In this document: one piece after another, positions 1-5,997 of the stretch
Position numbering within the stretch: position 1 is the stretch's first letter
Layout of the letters: the number at the start of each line of letters is the position of its first letter
Assembly (NCBI GenBank): GCA_958415865.1
Contig: CATYZV010000069.1
Span: 1 to 8,155, forward strand
Origin: an uncultured Selenomonadaceae bacterium
Lineage (GTDB): Bacteria > Bacillota > Negativicutes > Selenomonadales > Selenomonadaceae
DNA: 8,155 bases
Reading direction: 5' to 3'
Translations under genes and position numbers: made by a program
The notes under the pieces: generated by a model
Told to the model about the DNA's origin: nothing
Databases searched by the model: none
Seen by the model: only the letters and a program-made list of their open reading frames with translations

Positions 1-21
1 TTTGAATACGGAGGTGCTGTG

Positions 22-207
22 ATGAACTTCAAAGAAATAGAGAAGATCGTCAAGGCAGACGGATGGAAACATAAGAACACTCAAGGTTCGCACCATCATT
101 ACGTGCATCCGGTAAAGCCAGGCAAGGTAACCATTCCCGACCATGGCAAAAAGGATTTAACGCCCGGTGTCTTAAAGTCCATTCTCAAACAAGCTGGATT
201 GAAATAA
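22..207 (+). CDS. hicA: HicA-family toxin (mRNA interferase)
   Basis: Small 61-residue protein of the HicA family, a double-stranded-RNA-binding-domain-fold toxin that cleaves mRNA when free of its HicB partner. The family signature is visible: a G-S-H motif at residues 22-24, whose histidine (H24) is the expected catalytic residue, then H-H-Y, then V-T-I-P-D-H-G-K-K (37-44) and the C-terminal L-T-P-G-x-L-x-S-I-L-K-Q-A-G-L block. The length is normal for HicA and the gene looks intact. I chose the ATG at 22, seven bases after a GGAGG at 10-14. A GTG directly before it (19) would sit only four bases from that site and adds one residue. The antitoxin gene hicB starts 41 bp downstream in the usual toxin-first order. 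Its promoter must lie before the window. Family assignment is secure; toxicity is inferred from intact motifs. Confidence 0.93.
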   Translation: MNFKEIEKIVKADGWKHKNTQGSHHHYVHPVKPGKVTIPDHGKKDLTPGVLKSILKQAGLK

Positions 208-248
208 TCCGGCTGTTCCTCCTAATATGAGAAAAAGAAGGTGTTTTT

Positions 249-680
249 ATGCTCAGTATTTATCCTGCGATTTTCTATGCGGAAAAAGAAGGCGGTTATT
301 CTGTTATTTTTCCTGATTTGAATCATCTTGCCACCTGCGGCAGCGATTTGAATGAAGCTATGACCATGGCGGTAGACTGCCTGGCCGGCTATTTGTATTC
401 AGAGCAGCTGGACGGAAACGCTGTACCGGCACCTACACCTATTGATAAAGTCGATATACACTGCGAAGATGACGGTGATGATGATGATTATACCCATGCT
501 TTTGTCAATATGGTATCGGTCGATGTGAAAGCTTATGCCCGTCAGCATTTCACAAAATCCGTTAAAAAGACCTTGAGCATACCGCAGTGGCTCAACGATG
601 AAGCAGAACAGCATCATATAAACTTCTCTAAAGTACTGAGGACAGCACTTATACACGAACTAAAAGTTAAAGAAGCATGA
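249..680 (+). CDS. hicB: HicB-family antitoxin with ribbon-helix-helix C-terminus
   Basis: Antitoxin of the HicAB pair, 143 residues. The N-terminal part (about 1-65, containing Y-P-A-I-F-Y, G-G-Y-S-V-I-F-P-D-L and a D-L-N-E-A-M helix) matches the partly degraded RNase-H-like HicB fold that binds and masks HicA. A linker with an acidic run (E-D-D-G-D-D-D-D, 73-80) follows. The C-terminal segment (about 105-138: K-K-T-L-S-I-P-Q-W-L, then N-F-S-K-V-L-R-T-A-L) is a ribbon-helix-helix DNA-binding domain, so the HicA-HicB complex probably represses its own promoter, as known for this family. Start ATG at 249 has an AGAAGG site at about 236-241. A hairpin terminator follows directly. By eye it is more AT-rich than the genes downstream, consistent with, but not proof of, acquisition. 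Confidence 0.92.
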   Translation: MLSIYPAIFYAEKEGGYSVIFPDLNHLATCGSDLNEAMTMAVDCLAGYLYSEQLDGNAVPAPTPIDKVDIHCEDDGDDDDYTHAFVNMVSVDVKAYARQHFTKSVKKTLSIPQWLNDEAEQHHINFSKVLRTALIHELKVKEA

Positions 681-683
681 TAT

Positions 684-717
684 AGAAGGCGTATTTCCAA
701 TGTGAAATATGCCTTTT
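684..717 (+). terminator. Rho-independent terminator after hicB
   Basis: An inverted repeat pairs AAGGCGTATTTC (686-697) with GAAATATGCCTT (704-715), 12 bp with one G-U wobble and a 6-base loop. It can be extended by a G-U and an A-U pair. The 3' arm runs into TTTT, followed by a further T-rich stretch (722-728). It begins a few bases after the hicB stop and separates the toxin-antitoxin unit from phoH. Confidence 0.8.
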
Positions 718-766
718 AATATATTTTTAACGCTTGAAGCCTGAGGCTCTTATTTTTGCTAAAACT

Positions 767-794
767 ATGAAACAAATCACAAGCATGATATAAT
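767..794 (+). promoter_or_regulatory. Extended -10 promoter for the phoH operon
   Basis: A perfect TATAAT at 789-794 is preceded by TG at 786-787, giving an extended -10 element (TGaTATAAT). The -35 region is weak: the best candidate at normal spacing is ATGAAA at 767-772 (16 bp). Transcription would start near 801, leaving a leader of about 47 bases before the phoH start. No other gene-scale feature lies in 718-847 apart from a very short AGCC-TGA-GGCT hairpin at 738-748 followed by T-rich sequence. Confidence 0.65.
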
Positions 795-832
795 AGCAGT
801 AGAATTTTTGTTAAACACAATCATCAACAGAT

Positions 833-850
833 GGAGGTAGGTCTTTTTTG
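833..850 (+). promoter_or_regulatory. Ribosome binding site and TTG start of phoH
   Basis: GGAGG at 833-837 precedes a TTG codon at 848 with a 10-base T-rich spacer. No ATG or GTG in frame lies at suitable distance, and translation from TTG gives the expected PhoH N-terminus, so TTG is the likely start. Confidence 0.75.
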
Positions 851-1852
851 CCGAACTTTACAGAGTTAAAAATACCTTTTCAAGACAGGGAAGAAACGAT
901 CGGCATACTCGGAGAAAATGATGAATATCTGCGTGTGCTCAATGACAATTTTGCCTGCCGCATTACAGGACGCGGCACTGATTTGACCATCAACGGCGAG
1001 GAAGGCGAGGTCAATGCGGCTTCTCAGGTGGTAGAGGCTCTTTTGATGCTGTTCCGCCAAGGCACGAAGCTGACGATGCACGAGGTCCGCTACAGCATAA
1101 AGCTGGTCAAGGCGGGTCAGTCGCGCGAATTGAAGTCGCTGTTTTCTGATGTGCTGACGGTAACCTCGCGCGGCAAGTGCGTGCGTCCCAAGACGATAGG
1201 ACAGAAGATCTACATCGACGCTATCCGCCGCCACAGCATCACGCTGGGCATCGGTCCTGCCGGTACGGGCAAGACGTATCTCGCTGTGGTCATGGCGGTA
1301 CTCGCGCTGCGCAATCACGAAGTGGATAAATTGATATTGACGCGCCCTGCCGTGGAAGCCGGTGAACGCCTCGGTTTTCTGCCGGGCGACTTGCAGGAAA
1401 AAATCGATCCGTACCTGCGCCCGCTCTACGATGCTCTGCAGGATATACTGGGGCTGGAAACGTATCAGAAGCTATTGACGCGCGGAATAATTGAAATCGC
1501 ACCGCTGGCTTATATGCGCGGCCGCACGCTGGAAAGGGCGTTCGTCATACTCGATGAAGCGCAGAACACGACTCACCGCCAGATGAAGATGTTCCTGACC
1601 CGCCTCGGCTTTGGCTCAAAGATGGTCGTAAACGGCGACTTGAGCCAGGTAGACCTGCCGCGCGGCGTAGGCTCAGGCCTCGTGCAGGCATCGAAGATAC
1701 TTGACGGGCTGGAAGGCATTTCCGTCATTCAGTTCGACGCGCGTGATGTAATCCGCCACGACGTAGTGGCACGCATCATCAAGGCTTACGACGCTTATGA
1801 AACTCAGCATCCCGAAACGGGCAGCAGCACCGATAGGCGCGGCAGGCACTGA
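848..1852 (+). CDS. phoH: PhoH family ATPase (PhoH-like protein)
   Basis: A 334-residue cytoplasmic P-loop ATPase of the PhoH/YbeZ/YqfU family. It shows a small N-terminal domain (about 1-110) and then the ATPase core: Walker A G-P-A-G-T-G-K-T at 136-143, [16 protein letters not shown] at 166-181, Walker B V-I-L-D-E-A-Q-N at 233-240, and a sensor-like [10 protein letters not shown] at 262-271. Length is typical. The core resembles the N-terminal half of superfamily 1 RNA helicases. The protein is commonly encoded next to the YbeY endoribonuclease, as here (25 bp downstream), and the two are thought to work together in rRNA/RNA processing. The exact reaction is not established, and the old link to phosphate starvation comes from E. 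coli naming. It is the first gene of the operon, with a TTG start. The C-terminal tail (about 318-334) is polar and probably disordered. Confidence 0.95.
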   Translation: MPNFTELKIPFQDREETIGILGENDEYLRVLNDNFACRITGRGTDLTINGEEGEVNAASQVVEALLMLFRQGTKLTMHEVRYSIKLVKAGQSRELKSLFSDVLTVTSRGKCVRPKTIGQKIYIDAIRRHSITLGIGPAGTGKTYLAVVMAVLALRNHEVDKLILTRPAVEAGERLGFLPGDLQEKIDPYLRPLYDALQDILGLETYQKLLTRGIIEIAPLAYMRGRTLERAFVILDEAQNTTHRQMKMFLTRLGFGSKMVVNGDLSQVDLPRGVGSGLVQASKILDGLEGISVIQFDARDVIRHDVVARIIKAYDAYETQHPETGSSTDRRGRH

Positions 1853-1877
1853 TTTTAGCTTTTGTGAGGTAATTATC

Positions 1878-2390
1878 ATGAACGATACTGCTAATAATAA
1901 TATAGAAGAAAATAAACCCGCTGTGAATGCCATTATCAGCACACTGCCGGAAGATCTCGCTGTGGAAGATGCACTGAGCGATACGGTGCTTGCAGCCGTG
2001 GCAAAAGTAGGCGAACTCTACGGGCTGGAAAATGCTGAAGTCAGCATCACGCTCACGGACAATCCGCATATTCACGAGATCAACCGCGAATACCGCAAGG
2101 TAGACCGCCCGACCGATGTGATTTCCTTCGCGCTCAACGAAGGAGACGAGCCGGAAATCGAAGGCGGTGCGCCTATCAATGTGCTGGGCGACCTGATAAT
2201 TTCAGTGGAAAGAGCCAAAGAACAGGCAGCGGAATACGGGCACAGCGTGCGCCGCGAAATCGCTTTTTTGACGGTGCACGGCATGCTGCATCTGTTGGGC
2301 TACGACCACATCGAAGAGGCAGACCGCATTGAAATGCGCCGCGAAGAAGATTTCGTTATGGAAAAGCTGGGCATTTCCCGCGATGATTGA
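1878..2390 (+). CDS. ybeY: YbeY endoribonuclease (rRNA maturation factor)
   Basis: Single-domain metal-dependent endoribonuclease, 170 residues, involved in 16S rRNA 3'-end maturation and ribosome quality control in the cytoplasm. The defining zinc motif [11 protein letters not shown] is present at residues 134-144, giving the three histidine ligands H134, H138 and H144. The upstream conserved block [16 protein letters not shown] is at 69-84, followed by L-G-D-L-I-I-S at 103-109. I chose ATG 1878 because TGAGGT (1865-1870) lies seven bases before it. The open frame extends back to 1797, but that part overlaps the phoH end and has no family similarity. The N-terminal ~25 residues are polar and variable. 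It sits between phoH and era, the standard arrangement, and era follows after 33 bp. Confidence 0.96.
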   Translation: MNDTANNNIEENKPAVNAIISTLPEDLAVEDALSDTVLAAVAKVGELYGLENAEVSITLTDNPHIHEINREYRKVDRPTDVISFALNEGDEPEIEGGAPINVLGDLIISVERAKEQAAEYGHSVRREIAFLTVHGMLHLLGYDHIEEADRIEMRREEDFVMEKLGISRDD

Positions 2391-2410
2391 TATTGCAAAA
2401 TAAAACTAAA

Positions 2411-2426
2411 GAGGAGCATTTTTTTG
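2411..2426 (+). promoter_or_regulatory. Ribosome binding site and TTG start of era
   Basis: GAGGAG at 2411-2416, then a 7-base spacer and a TTG codon at 2424. The next in-frame ATG falls inside the GTPase domain, so TTG is the only start that preserves the G1 motif and has a good ribosome binding site. Confidence 0.85.
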
Positions 2427-3326
2427 AAACAAGATAAATTTAAATCGGGCTTTGTCGCTGTAATCGGCAGGCCTAATGTAGGCAAATCCACGTTGATCAA
2501 CAGCCTGATCGGGCAGAAGATAGCCATAATGTCCGACAAGCCGCAGACGACGCGCAACCGCATCATGTGCGTGCTGACTACAGACAAAGAGCAGATTATC
2601 TTCCTCGACACGCCGGGCATCCACAAGCCGCGCCACAAGCTGGGCGAGTACATGGTCAAGGCGGCAGAGGGCACTTTGCAGGAAGTCGACGCTATTTTAT
2701 TCGTGGTCGATGCTACCGAAGATCTCGGCGGCGGCGAACGCTACATCTTAGAACGGCTGCGTGCCACGAAAAAGCCGGTCATTCTAATCGTCAACAAGCT
2801 TGACCTCATCGAACGGCAGGCAGCACTGCCCATAATTGAAAAGTACTGCAAGGTATACAATTTCGCCGGCGTGGTGCCGATTTCCGCTAAGGAAAAGATG
2901 AACCTCGACGGGCTTTTAGCAGAACTCAACAGCCATCTGCCGGAAGGCCCGCAGTACTATCCTGAAGATACAGTTACCGACCAGCCGGAGCGTATGATCG
3001 CCGCTGAGATGATACGCGAAAAGGTGCTGCACCTCACGCGCGACGAAGTGCCGCACGCTATCGCCGTAGAAGTCGAAGAGATGAAGCCGCGTCCTGACAA
3101 CAGAGTCTACATCCGTGCGACCATCTTTGTAGAACGCGAATCGCAGAAGGGCATTGTCATCGGCAAAAAAGGCGCACTTTTAAAAGAAATCGGTGCACTG
3201 GCACGTCATGACATCGAGACGATGCTCGGTTCCAAAGCGTACCTCGACCTCTGGGTCAAAGTCAAAAAAGACTGGCGCGACCGCACGAATGTGCTGCGCG
3301 AGCTGGGCTTTAAAAATAACAATTAA
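2424..3326 (+). CDS. era: GTPase Era, 30S ribosome assembly factor
   Basis: Essential GTPase that binds 16S rRNA near the anti-Shine-Dalgarno end and checks 30S subunit maturation; 300 residues, the usual length. The GTPase domain carries G1 G-R-P-N-V-G-K-S (15-22), the switch region with Q-T-T-R-N-R (41-46), G3 D-T-P-G (62-65), G4 N-K-L-D (124-127) and G5 S-A-K (154-156). The C-terminal KH domain has the I-G-K-K-G loop (246-250) and the R-x-D-I-E segment that usually follows. All key residues are present. Its placement after ybeY makes functional sense, since both act on the 3' end of 16S rRNA. It starts at a TTG. It is followed after 35 bp by the DUF502 gene, with no terminator visible between them. 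Confidence 0.98.
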   Translation: MKQDKFKSGFVAVIGRPNVGKSTLINSLIGQKIAIMSDKPQTTRNRIMCVLTTDKEQIIFLDTPGIHKPRHKLGEYMVKAAEGTLQEVDAILFVVDATEDLGGGERYILERLRATKKPVILIVNKLDLIERQAALPIIEKYCKVYNFAGVVPISAKEKMNLDGLLAELNSHLPEGPQYYPEDTVTDQPERMIAAEMIREKVLHLTRDEVPHAIAVEVEEMKPRPDNRVYIRATIFVERESQKGIVIGKKGALLKEIGALARHDIETMLGSKAYLDLWVKVKKDWRDRTNVLRELGFKNNN

Positions 3327-3361
3327 TATGGATTTTCATTGAGAAATGGGCTTGGATCAGT

Positions 3362-4042
3362 ATGAATAAATTATCACATTACTTTATCAATGGCCTGATC
3401 GTTCTAGTGCCGATTGCCATCACTTACTTCGTCATCGCAGCAGTATTTTCACTGTTGGAAGGCATTGTAGACAGCTATATACCGCTAAAGATTCCCGGCG
3501 CAGGCGTTGCCCTGCTGGTGGTTACCATCTTGATAGCGGGCTGGATAACTTCCACTTGGAGCTGGGGTTCGCAGCGCATAATCAACTATTTTGAACGATT
3601 AGTCGATAAAATTCCTGTTGTAAAATTCATCTACAACAGCGTCAAGCGCGTTTCTACAATGCTGCTGGAATCCAAGACGATGTTCAGCCAAGTCGTCTTG
3701 ATTCCCTATCCCCATCCCGGTGTCAAAGCCATAGGCTTTCTGATGCCGAAACCCTCGAAGGTCATCGCTCCGTACCTCAGCAAAGAAGAAGAATACGAAT
3801 CCGTATTCCTCCCGTGGAGCCTCAACATGACCTCCGGCTTCAACGTATTCGTGCCGAAAAAAGACATTGTCTACGTCGACATCTCCGTCGAAGATGCTTT
3901 CCAATACATCCTGACGGCAGGCGGCGTAATGCCCGGTGCCGATGTACAGCAGGACCTGCAGCGCATCGAAGAATATCGCGCCAAAGCTGAAGCCGAAGCC
4001 GCACTAAAAGCTGATTCTGAACACAGGGACAGCGATAAATAA
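3362..4042 (+). CDS. DUF502 family two-pass membrane protein
   Basis: Membrane protein of 226 residues that I recognise as the DUF502 family; biochemical function is not known. Two hydrophobic segments are evident at about 10-34 and 46-64. Between and after them come the conserved I-P-G-A-G, the basic K-I-P-V-V-K-F-I-Y-N-S-V-K block (83-95), I-G-F-L (124-127), T-S-G-F-N-V-F-V-P (157-165) and I-L-T-A-G-G (183-188), the usual order for this family. The tail (about 198-226) is strongly charged and Ala/Glu/Lys-rich, probably helical. The ATG at 3362 has only a weak ribosome binding site (GGAT at 3354-3357), which suggests modest expression or coupling to era. The stop codon overlaps the recO start by one base. 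It shares no obvious pathway with its neighbours, so its place in the operon is not explained by function. Confidence 0.85.
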   Translation: MNKLSHYFINGLIVLVPIAITYFVIAAVFSLLEGIVDSYIPLKIPGAGVALLVVTILIAGWITSTWSWGSQRIINYFERLVDKIPVVKFIYNSVKRVSTMLLESKTMFSQVVLIPYPHPGVKAIGFLMPKPSKVIAPYLSKEEEYESVFLPWSLNMTSGFNVFVPKKDIVYVDISVEDAFQYILTAGGVMPGADVQQDLQRIEEYRAKAEAEAALKADSEHRDSDK

Positions 4043-4818
4043 TGGCACTGTACACGACTGACGCGCTCGTGCTAAGCGTCAAAAACTGGGGAAACGCCGA
4101 CAAAATAGTAACCCTATTAAGCCCAAAGCACGGCAAGATCACCGCCGCCGCCTACGGCTGCCGCCGCCCCAAAAGTCCGCTAGCCTCCGCCATGCAGCCC
4201 TTTGCATGGCTGGAAGTGCAGCTGTCCGGCGGAGAGAAGATGGACACCGTGCGCCAATGCGAGCACAAAGGCTTTTTCTCCGAACTGTACGAGGACTTGA
4301 CGGCAATGGCTTACGCCTCTTTCGTCGCTGAACTCGCCAAGGAATTATGCAGCGAAGACGAACCGCAGGAAGAAATTTACAATGCACTGCTCAAGATAAT
4401 TCCCTGCATGACGAAATTCAACCCGCGCATCTGCGCCCTCGCCGCCGCCTACCAGATATTTGAATACACCGGCTGCCAGCTCCACTACGATGAATGCGCA
4501 CTCTGCGGCGAACCGATAGCCGAGCACAAGAGCTGCTTCTTCGATGCCGCGCAAGGCGGAGCGATATGCTCCAAATGCTCCGGCGGAAAACGGCACAACT
4601 TCTCCGCTGAGCTGCGTCAGTTCATCCGCTCGCTCCTGCATCTCAACTGGGAAGCACCGCAGCGGTTTCAGGTAAAAGGCAGCGTGCTTGTGCAGGCAGA
4701 GCAGCTATTATTAGGCTACATCCAAGGGCTTATCGGCAAGCCGTTTAAATCACTTGCCTTTATTCAGCAGGTTACAGAACTGAACCGCATGGCTCAGAGC
4801 AGAAATAAAAAGAATTGA
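4042..4818 (+). CDS. recO: DNA repair protein RecO
   Basis: RecO, 258 residues, a recombination mediator that helps RecR load RecA onto SSB-coated single-stranded DNA and can anneal strands. The N-terminal OB-fold begins with the typical T-D-A-L-V-L-S-V-K-N-W-G-N-A-D-K-I-V segment (6-23), with S-P-K-H-G-K-I-T-A-A-A-Y-G (27-39) next. A helical domain follows, containing a four-cysteine zinc finger: C152-x2-C155 and C176-x2-C179. The C-terminal helices (about 186-250) end with the S-L-A-F-I-Q-Q family block. The start ATG at 4042 shares its A with the last base of the preceding TAA, and only a weak AGGGA (4025-4029) lies upstream, so translation is probably coupled to the DUF502 gene. It is the last gene of this cluster; the glyQS promoter begins six bases past its stop. 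Confidence 0.95.
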   Translation: MALYTTDALVLSVKNWGNADKIVTLLSPKHGKITAAAYGCRRPKSPLASAMQPFAWLEVQLSGGEKMDTVRQCEHKGFFSELYEDLTAMAYASFVAELAKELCSEDEPQEEIYNALLKIIPCMTKFNPRICALAAAYQIFEYTGCQLHYDECALCGEPIAEHKSCFFDAAQGGAICSKCSGGKRHNFSAELRQFIRSLLHLNWEAPQRFQVKGSVLVQAEQLLLGYIQGLIGKPFKSLAFIQQVTELNRMAQSRNKKN

Positions 4819-4824
4819 AGTGTA

Positions 4825-4853
4825 TTGACAAGCTACAATCTATTTGCTAGACT
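4825..4853 (+). promoter_or_regulatory. Promoter of the glyQS T-box operon
   Basis: A perfect TTGACA -35 box (4825-4830) is followed by 17 bp and TAGACT (4848-4853), a four-of-six -10 match with an upstream TG at 4845-4846 (extended -10). Transcription would start near 4860, just where the T-box stem I begins. The match position immediately before the leader makes this convincing. Confidence 0.75.
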
Positions 4854-4992
4854 TGTAATACAGCAATGAACCGGATAAATCGGGCTTTATCTTACAGCGA
4901 GTGGCGGCGGTGAAAGGCCATGCAGAGCTTGAGCGGCACCGGGGAGCAAAACTGCATATCACTTAAAGAGGGCTGAAGCAATTCAGTCAATC

Positions 4993-5039
4993 AGGGTGGA
5001 ACCGCGGGAATTAATCAGCAATTAATACATCCCGTCCCT
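4993..5039 (+). promoter_or_regulatory. T-box antiterminator helix
   Basis: AGGG (4993-4996) pairs with CCCT (5036-5039), and CGGGA (5005-5009) pairs with TCCCG (5030-5034), with a possible G-U at 5004/5035. The unpaired TGGAACC (4997-5003) is the bulge that accepts the free 3' end of tRNA. The 3' half of this helix (5031-5039) is also the 5' arm of the terminator, so the two structures exclude each other. Confidence 0.85.
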
Positions 5040-5085
5040 GTAACAATTTCTATCTTACGTTGTTACATGGGCGGGATTTTTATTT
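5031..5085 (+). terminator. Conditional terminator of the glycine T-box
   Basis: The arm 5031-5046 (CCCGTCCCTGTAACAA) pairs with 5060-5075 (TTGTTACATGGGCGGG): 16 positions with one G-U wobble and one mismatch. A 13-base loop separates the arms, and ATTTTTATTTT (5076-5085) follows. This is a strong intrinsic terminator that should form when the antiterminator is not held by uncharged tRNA-Gly. Confidence 0.9.
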
Positions 5086-5113
5086 TGCCCATGAATATGA
5101 GGAGGTTATTCTT

Positions 5114-5995
5114 ATGACATTTCAGGATATAATCCTGACATTGCAGAAATTCTGGTCAGAACAAGGCTGCATCTTAGCTGAGCCTTACGACGTGGAAAAA
5201 GGCGCGGGTACTATGAATCCGTCGACTTTCCTGCGCGTGCTCGGTCCTGAACCGTGGCACGTGGCTTATGTGGAACCGTCTCGCCGCCCGGCAGACGGCC
5301 GTTACGGTGAAAATCCGAACCGCCTGTTCCAGCATCATCAGTTCCAGGTCATCATGAAACCGTCGCCGGACAACATTCAGGAACTCTATTTGGAAAGCCT
5401 TGCCCGCCTCGGCATCAATGAAAAAGAACACGATATCCGCTTCGTTGAAGACAACTGGGAATCCCCAACGCTCGGTGCGTGGGGCCTCGGCTGGGAAGTT
5501 TGGCTCGACGGCATGGAAATCACGCAGTTCACCTACTTCCAGCAGGTCGGCAGCGTCGATGTTAAGCCCGTTTCGTCAGAAATCACCTACGGTCTTGAAC
5601 GTATCGCTATGTACATCCAGGAAGTTGAAAATGTTTACGATATCGACTGGAACGGCACGTACACTTACGGCGATGTATTCCATCAGAATGAAGTTGAACA
5701 GTCTACTTATAACTTTGAACTCGCTGATACGAAACTCCTGTTCGACCTGTTCGACAAGTACGAAGCTGAAGCTATCCGCGTAATCAAGCTGGGCTACGTT
5801 CATCCTGCTTACGATTACGTGCTCAAATGCTCGCACACTTTCAATTTGCTCGACTCGCGCGGCGCGATCAGCGTATCTGAACGCACGGCGTTCATCGGCA
5901 GGGTCAGAAACCTCGCTCGCCTCTGCGCTCACTGCTATCTTGAACAGCGCGAAAAACTCGGCTACCCTCTCTTAAAGAAAGGAGCTGCTAAATAA
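5114..5995 (+). CDS. glyQ: Glycyl-tRNA synthetase alpha subunit
   Basis: Catalytic alpha subunit of the bacterial alpha2-beta2 glycyl-tRNA synthetase, a class II enzyme that activates glycine with ATP and charges tRNA-Gly. At 293 residues it is full length. Conserved family blocks include [15 protein letters not shown] (34-48), the motif-2 region [19 protein letters not shown] (52-70), [20 protein letters not shown] (112-131) and motif 3 Y-G-L-E-R-I-A-M-Y (159-167) with its arginine. I chose ATG 5114 because AGGAGG (5100-5105) lies eight bases before it. The open frame runs back to 5060 but that stretch is the T-box terminator. Expression is gated by the T-box leader. glyS begins two bases after its stop. 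Confidence 0.98.
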   Translation: MTFQDIILTLQKFWSEQGCILAEPYDVEKGAGTMNPSTFLRVLGPEPWHVAYVEPSRRPADGRYGENPNRLFQHHQFQVIMKPSPDNIQELYLESLARLGINEKEHDIRFVEDNWESPTLGAWGLGWEVWLDGMEITQFTYFQQVGSVDVKPVSSEITYGLERIAMYIQEVENVYDIDWNGTYTYGDVFHQNEVEQSTYNFELADTKLLFDLFDKYEAEAIRVIKLGYVHPAYDYVLKCSHTFNLLDSRGAISVSERTAFIGRVRNLARLCAHCYLEQREKLGYPLLKKGAAK

Positions 5996-5997
5996 TA

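Larger units (their letters stand above)
4861..5085 (+). promoter_or_regulatory. Glycine T-box riboswitch (glyQS leader)
   Basis: A tRNA-sensing leader controlling glyQ and glyS. The hallmark T-box AGGGTGGAACCGCG is at 4993-5006. Stem I can be read by eye. Its base pairs CCGG (4871-4874) with CCGG (4939-4942) over an ATGA/GGA-type kink-turn. The specifier loop has GGC (Gly) at 4935-4937 followed by A. Short upper helices come next. The distal helix is GC-(gag)-TGGC with GCCA-(t)-GC around 4897-4923. There is no room for stem II/IIA-B, as is typical for glyQS leaders. Stem III is GGCTGAA (4971-4977) with TTCAGTC (4982-4988) and a GCAA GNRA tetraloop. The antiterminator bulge starts with TGGA, fitting the ACCU-end complement of a tRNA-Gly acceptor (discriminator U). 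Uncharged tRNA-Gly should stabilise the antiterminator and allow transcription of glyQS. Confidence 0.95.

Noticed and set aside
216..223. TTCCTCCT in the hicA-hicB spacer, resembling an anti-Shine-Dalgarno sequence
   Set aside because: It does not pair convincingly with the hicB ribosome binding site; pairing with the hicA site would be distant, so no clear attenuator can be drawn.
399..656. Minus-strand open frame inside hicB
   Set aside because: It is a shadow of hicB, with no ribosome binding site or recognisable domain.
738..758. Short AGCC-TGA-GGCT hairpin followed by T-rich sequence
   Set aside because: Only a 4-bp stem with a mismatch below; too weak to call a second terminator next to the strong one at 684-717.
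1797..1877. N-terminal extension of ybeY by 27 codons
   Set aside because: The extension overlaps the end of phoH, has no ribosome binding site or family similarity, and the ATG at 1878 has a good TGAGGT site.
4828..4856. Imperfect inverted repeat (ACAAG and CTTGT) across the glyQS promoter, a possible operator
   Set aside because: The arms are only five bases, and the T-box already explains regulation, so it is probably chance.
5060..5113. N-terminal extension of glyQ by 18 codons
   Set aside because: This stretch is the T-box terminator arm and T-run; AGGAGG at 5100-5105 points to the ATG at 5114.
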